This document shows, in pieces, positions 63,740 through 64,000 of a stretch of DNA of 64,000 nt (position 1 is its first letter; each line of letters begins with the position of its first letter). The translations under genes were made by a program, and so were the position numbers. The stretch comes from AP-15 sp963736715 (GTDB taxonomy: Bacteria; Pseudomonadota; Alphaproteobacteria; ATCC43930; CGMCC-115725): the NCBI GenBank assembly GCA_963736715.1, contig CAVTQA010000010.1, positions 124,001-188,000 on the forward strand. The letters are read 5' to 3'. A model generated the notes under the pieces. That model made no database searches. It was given only the letters and a program-made list of their open reading frames with translations, and had not been told where the DNA came from.

Positions 63740-64000
63740 ATGCCAGTAGCACTCGCGGAGAAGAGTTGCACGCCGTGCCGCGGCGGCATACCGCCGCTCA
63801 CCGAACAAGAGGCCGCAGCCTATCATGCGCAAGCGCCCGACTGGGCGCTTCTCGATGAAGCCAAGCGGATCGAGCGAACCTACCGGTTCAAGAACTTCGC
63901 CGAATCGTTCAGATTTGTCGAGCGCGCGGCCGCGGTCGCCGAAGCCGAAGGACACCATCCCGACATCGGTTTTGGCTGGGGTTACGCAAGGGTCTCGCTG
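63740..64000 (+). CDS. 4a-hydroxytetrahydrobiopterin dehydratase (PCD/PhhB), 3' end cut by window
   Basis: ATG at 63740 after a GAGGAGGT site. 87 residues visible: CRGGIPPLTEQEAAAYHAQAPDW, RTYRFKNFAESFRFVERAA and the active-site block EGHHPDIGFGWGYARVSL. Recycles the carbinolamine formed by aromatic amino acid hydroxylases. Divergent from the C13 peptidase. The last ~15 residues lie outside. Confidence 0.93.
   Translation, partial: MPVALAEKSCTPCRGGIPPLTEQEAAAYHAQAPDWALLDEAKRIERTYRFKNFAESFRFVERAAAVAEAEGHHPDIGFGWGYARVSL

Overview
The window reads as a GC-rich chromosomal segment of an alphaproteobacterium. Evidence: the mnmG-rsmG-parA-parB block with parS palindromes, the holA-lptE-leuS block, a recN-ligA pair, alphaproteobacterial DUF3576 and YggT families, and Tat-type signal peptides. 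parS next to parAB places it near the chromosome origin. I cannot fix the order; a Rhodospirillales or Hyphomicrobiales soil lineage is my guess.

Layout. 1-4.5 kb: D-glutamate metabolism, with two separate D-glutamate cyclase-like genes followed by murL and a MurD-type ligase, i.e. the alternative route that makes D-Glu on the UDP-MurNAc-peptide. 4.5-10.4 kb: small envelope proteins, a GST, tRNA-Ala(CGC), yggT-DUF167-nnrU, a hydrolase and argG. 10.4-12.7 kb: a DUF262 + HEPN pair, a probable defence cassette. 13-18.5 kb: a periplasmic c-type cytochrome/beta-propeller protein, a VOC protein, an amidohydrolase and msrC. 18.6-24.9 kb: recN, ligA, tonB-like, phosphoesterase. 24.9-29.3 kb: a hydantoinase/oxoprolinase pair (hyuB, hyuA) carrying frameshifts, a DUF559 nuclease gene between palindromic repeats, and a 168-bp MITE. 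29.4-33.2 kb: DUF1800, DUF1501, acyl-CoA dehydrogenase-like gene. 33.0-39.2 kb: a decayed type II CBASS island (capV, CD-NTase, cap2, cap3). Its cap2 is split by an IS1595-family element, and a duplicated gene 3' end flanks the island on the left. 39.2-49.3 kb: mnmG, rsmG, parAB, dodecin, holA, lptE, leuS, DUF3576, yggS. 49.3-56.8 kb: a divergent cluster combining a RibA-like GTP cyclohydrolase II, a CDP-alcohol phosphatidyltransferase, a zinc-less MDR dehydrogenase, a PTPS-like protein without its key residues, two glycosyltransferases, a response regulator and an SGNH protein; its product is unknown. 56.9-64 kb: CHRD protein, two Hsp20s, a glycosyltransferase plus glycogen-debranching-like enzyme, a C13 peptidase, and the start of a pterin dehydratase.

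Two themes cross the whole window. First, about ten single-base frameshifts interrupt otherwise well-conserved genes, including argG and ribA. Several lie in short homopolymers and a one-base correction restores the family sequence, so consensus error is as likely as gene decay. Second, a GC-rich palindromic repeat recurs between genes and inside reading frames. There it supplies tails of the type PPPQAGEG to MnmG, HyuB/DUF559 and, after correction, ArgG. A second palindromic family sits in frame inside the TonB-like gene and inside the MITE.
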